Source: Ideonella aquatica (GTDB lineage: Bacteria; Pseudomonadota; Gammaproteobacteria; Burkholderiales; Burkholderiaceae_C). From it: a stretch of DNA of 64,000 bases. Location of the stretch: contig NZ_JAGQDE010000003.1 of NCBI RefSeq assembly GCF_018069755.1, positions 248,001 to 312,000 on the forward strand. Reading direction: 5' to 3'. Under the pieces are notes generated by a model. The model was not told the origin of the DNA, ran no database searches, and was given only the letters and a program-made list of their open reading frames with translations. The position numbers and the translations under genes were made by a program. Shown in pieces: positions 61,895 to 64,000 of the stretch. Every line of letters begins with the position of its first letter. The first letter of the stretch is position 1.

Positions 61895-62989
61895 ATGAGC
61901 CAAGCCAGCATCGCCCACACGCCCGCCCACCGCAGCCCGTCGACCGCCGGTGCCCGCCCGCCTTCCGGCGCGGCCTCAGGGCCGGGGGGCAACGCGCCAG
62001 CCGGCCTGTTTGCGCTGCTGTTGCGCGGCCAACAGGGCGACACCGAAGCGACGCCTGCAGCCCCTCCCGGACCCGAGGCCGGCGCCCAGGACGCGCCGCA
62101 GGACGAGGACGGCGACCGCTCTGAGACCACCGCCGCCCCAGCGGGAGACCCCTCACCCGCCCCGGCGTCCGTCCCCACACCGGTGCCCGCCTGGACCCCG
62201 ACCGTGCGCACCGCCACCGCGGCCGAGCCGTCGGCCGAGACGGAGGGCGGCGATGCCCTGCAGCGCCTGGGCGCCACCGGCCGCAGCCGTGCGAGCGCTG
62301 CCCGCGACGCCCTGGAGCGCTCCACCGCTCCTGACGAGTCCCAGCAGACCCCTGCCACCGAGCGGCCCGTCGCCGAGCTGCGTGAGGCCGGTCAGCGGCC
62401 CGCCACAGACCCGATGACCGAAGCCCCGCTTACCCCGGCCGGGCCTGAGCCGGTCCCGGAAACTGCACCGATCCATGCTGTCGCGGGCACCCTGCCCAGC
62501 CTGGGTGGCGCCAGCGACACCGCCGCGGCCACGCCCGCCCCGGCCGAGCCGGCACCCACGGCCCGCGCCCACCTGCCGCAGCCGCCCACCAGCCCGGCCT
62601 TCGCACCCGCGCTGGGCCTGCAGATCAGCACCTGGCTGCGCGAAGGCGTGCAGCATGCGGCGCTGGAGCTGAACCCGGCCGAGCTGGGACCGATCGACGT
62701 GCGCATCGCCCTGCGCGACGGCCAGGCCCAGGTGGCCCTGGCCGCTGACGTGCCCTTCACCCGCCAGGCCCTGGCCGACGCGCTGCCGCAGCTGGCCGAA
62801 GCGCTTGGCGACGTGGGCGTGCAACTGGCCGGCGGCGACGTCTCCGACCAGGCCGGCCGCCGCGCCCGCGATGAGTCCGCCGCCGGCCCGCATGGCGGCG
62901 CCGCAGCGCTGCCGGGAGGCGCTGAGCCGGCGCCGGCACCCGTGCCCGCCGCGGCCCGGCGCCGGGGTCTGCTCGACCTGTACGCCTGA
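61895..62989 (+). CDS. fliK: Flagellar hook-length control protein FliK
   Basis: Measures hook length and switches export to late substrates. 364 residues: a long Pro/Ala/Thr-rich ruler region (about 1-225) and the conserved C-terminal Flg_hook domain (about 230-330) with the signature AALELNPAELGPIDVRIAL and VALAADVPFTRQALADALPQL. An Arg-rich tail ends the protein. Followed by a hairpin (63004-63019) before fliL. Confidence 0.9.
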   Translation: MSQASIAHTPAHRSPSTAGARPPSGAASGPGGNAPAGLFALLLRGQQGDTEATPAAPPGPEAGAQDAPQDEDGDRSETTAAPAGDPSPAPASVPTPVPAWTPTVRTATAAEPSAETEGGDALQRLGATGRSRASAARDALERSTAPDESQQTPATERPVAELREAGQRPATDPMTEAPLTPAGPEPVPETAPIHAVAGTLPSLGGASDTAAATPAPAEPAPTARAHLPQPPTSPAFAPALGLQISTWLREGVQHAALELNPAELGPIDVRIALRDGQAQVALAADVPFTRQALADALPQLAEALGDVGVQLAGGDVSDQAGRRARDESAAGPHGGAAALPGGAEPAPAPVPAAARRRGLLDLYA

Positions 62990-63003
62990 TCCGGCGCCGA
63001 CCT

Positions 63004-63019
63004 GGCGCTGAGCAGCGCC
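63004..63019 (+). terminator. Hairpin between fliK and fliL
   Basis: GGCGCT-GAGC-AGCGCC, 6-bp stem, 15 bases past the fliK stop; no T-tract directly after it, but GCTTTTCC follows at 63041. Suggests fliL-fliM may form a separate transcript. Confidence 0.4.
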
Positions 63020-63140
63020 CGGGCAGGGCTGTTTCCCCCCGCTTTTCCGGCCTTCGCCAGCCGGGCGGCTCCGAATAATCGGTGACTGTCGGAGTGGACC
63101 AGGTGGTCCCTCCTGCCTGCACCGTCAACGAGGAGCCGCC

Positions 63141-63767
63141 ATGTCCGCCGCCGCTGCCGCCCCAGATGCCGCCGAGGCCGCGCCCAAGAAGGGCAAGAAG
63201 AAGCTGATCATCATCATCGCTGCCGTGGCCGTGCTGCTGCTGGGCGGCGGTGGGGCCGCGTTCTACGTGATGAAGAAGAACGCCGCCGCCGAGGAAGCTG
63301 CCGCCGAGGGTGAGGACGGCGAATCGTCCGCCCACGTCGAGAAGAAGCCGAAGAAGGACAAGAAGGAGAAGAAGGACGACAAGCATGCCTTGCCGGTCTT
63401 CGTGCCTCTGGATCCGTTCACGGTCAACCTGGCCGACCGCGATAGCGACCGCTTCGCCCAGATCGGCATCACGCTGCAGGTTGAGGACGCCCACGCGGGC
63501 GACGAGATCAAGGCTTATCTGCCGGCCATCCGCAACAACATCCTGCTGCTGCTGTCGCGCAAGTCCGCCCAGGACCTGGCCGGCGCCGAAGGCAAGGAAC
63601 TGCTGGCCGAGGAAATCCTGCAGGTGGCGGTGCAGCCCATGGGGATCGAGCTGGCACCACCCGGCGAGGAGGAGTCTGCCGCCAAGGGCAAGAAAAAGAA
63701 GCGCTACGACTCGATCGACGATTCACCGATCAAGCACGTGCAGTTCTCCTCCTTCATCATTCAATGA
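63141..63767 (+). CDS. fliL: Flagellar basal body-associated protein FliL
   Basis: Inner-membrane protein that surrounds the stator and supports torque. 208 residues: a short Ala/Lys cytoplasmic N terminus, one transmembrane helix (about 20-40, KLIIIIAAVAVLLLGGGGAAF), a long Lys/Glu-rich charged segment (about 44-80) and the conserved stomatin-like periplasmic domain (VFVPLDPFTVNLADRDSDRF onwards, ending HVQFSSFIIQ). It is longer than E. coli FliL (154) because of that charged segment and an acidic/Lys-rich insert near residue 185. GAGGAG precedes the ATG. Confidence 0.93.
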   Translation: MSAAAAAPDAAEAAPKKGKKKLIIIIAAVAVLLLGGGGAAFYVMKKNAAAEEAAAEGEDGESSAHVEKKPKKDKKEKKDDKHALPVFVPLDPFTVNLADRDSDRFAQIGITLQVEDAHAGDEIKAYLPAIRNNILLLLSRKSAQDLAGAEGKELLAEEILQVAVQPMGIELAPPGEEESAAKGKKKKRYDSIDDSPIKHVQFSSFIIQ

Positions 63768-63788
63768 GCCAAGAGTGAACGGTTCTCC

Positions 63789-64000
63789 ATGAACCAGCAA
63801 ATCCTCTCCCAGGACGAAGTTGATGCACTGCTGCAGGGCATCACCGGCGAGAGCCAGAAGCTCGAGCAGGAAGAAGTCCAGACCGGCGGCATCCGCGACT
63901 ATGACCTGGCCAGCCAGGAGCGCATCGTCCGCGGCCGCATGCCGACGATGGAGATCATCTGCGAGCGCTTCGCCCGCAACATCCGCGTCGGCCTGTTCAA
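63789..64000 (+). CDS. fliM: Flagellar motor switch protein FliM, 3' partial
   Basis: C-ring protein that binds CheY-P. Only the first 70 residues are in the window. The N-terminal CheY-binding segment NQQILSQDEVDALLQGI is present, followed by the linker and the start of the middle domain (YDLASQERIVRGRMPTMEII, ERFARNIRVGLF). 21 bases after fliL, the usual fliL-fliM order. Confidence 0.95.
   Translation, partial: MNQQILSQDEVDALLQGITGESQKLEQEEVQTGGIRDYDLASQERIVRGRMPTMEIICERFARNIRVGLF

Noticed and set aside
1-64000. CRISPR arrays, tRNA, rRNA, insertion sequences, prophage or integron features
   Set aside because: No spaced repeat array, cloverleaf-like sequence, transposase, integrase or phage structural gene was recognised in the window.

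Overview
This is a high-GC window (roughly two thirds G+C or more by eye) from a flagellated beta-proteobacterium of the order Burkholderiales. The evidence is the FlhDC master regulator with CheZ-based chemotaxis, a DUF3460-scpA pair typical of that order, and C-rich/G-rich intergenic hairpin repeats of the Burkholderiales type. I see no rRNA, tRNA, CRISPR array, transposase or prophage gene. Both ends cut genes: an S49 peptidase on the left and fliM on the right.

Layout. (1) 1-17963 is housekeeping and accessory sequence: S49 peptidase, cytochrome c, DUF1232 protein, arginase, a solitary ParA-like ATPase, a NarL-type regulator, scpA/DUF3460, a CYTH protein, a small secreted repeat protein, a SulP transporter, a ribbon-helix-helix regulator divergent from a DUF1275 membrane protein, a spermidine-synthase-like protein, an orphan chemoreceptor, metG, a YCII protein, an acetylpolyamine-amidohydrolase-like HDAC, a RidA protein and a GyrI-like protein. 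(2) 18015-28916 (minus) is one nine-gene chemotaxis operon: CheZ-like protein, cheY-type regulator, cheA, three MCPs, a free periplasmic Cache protein, a fourth MCP, cheW. It starts at a sigma-28-like promoter and ends at a UUCG-loop hairpin. (3) 29103-30901 (plus) is a REC-HisKA_3 kinase with its NarL-type partner, followed on the minus strand by a membrane-anchored methyltransferase. (4) 31781-37018 (minus) holds flhD, flhC, a terminator, then motA, motB, cheY, cheZ, an unknown gene and a second cheZ. (5) 37293-49019 is a glycan locus: a CDP-glycerol-type transferase, FkbM methyltransferase, TagD-like cytidylyltransferase and beta-propeller protein on plus, facing a minus-strand set of two GT2 enzymes, a SPINDLY/OGT-like transferase, a DegT aminotransferase, an ATP-grasp enzyme and a methyltransferase. 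(6) 49259-64000 is the flagellar structural region: three tandem flagellins, fliD, fliS, fliT, a YcgR-type brake, fliE (divergent), then fliFGHIJK, fliL and the start of fliM.

How it fits together. FlhDC should switch on the basal-body genes, and FliA (not in the window) the late genes. Seven late promoters share a T-N-A-A-like -35 element, exactly 16 bases, and a CCGATA-like -10 element (motA, the che operon, three flagellins, fliD, fliS; two are weak). CheA/CheW and MCPs with CheR-tether-like tails (DWETF, DWESF, DWTTF) drive CheY proteins, which may be reset by as many as three CheZ-type phosphatases. The glycan genes lie directly against the flagellins, so they may modify flagellin or build a surface glycan carrying glycerol phosphate.

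Most unusual items: the third, previously unassigned CheZ-like protein; the cheZ pair separated by an unknown gene; the glycan locus with Gram-positive-style CDP-glycerol genes beside the flagellins; the free Cache protein inside the MCP operon; and a two-repeat secreted protein.
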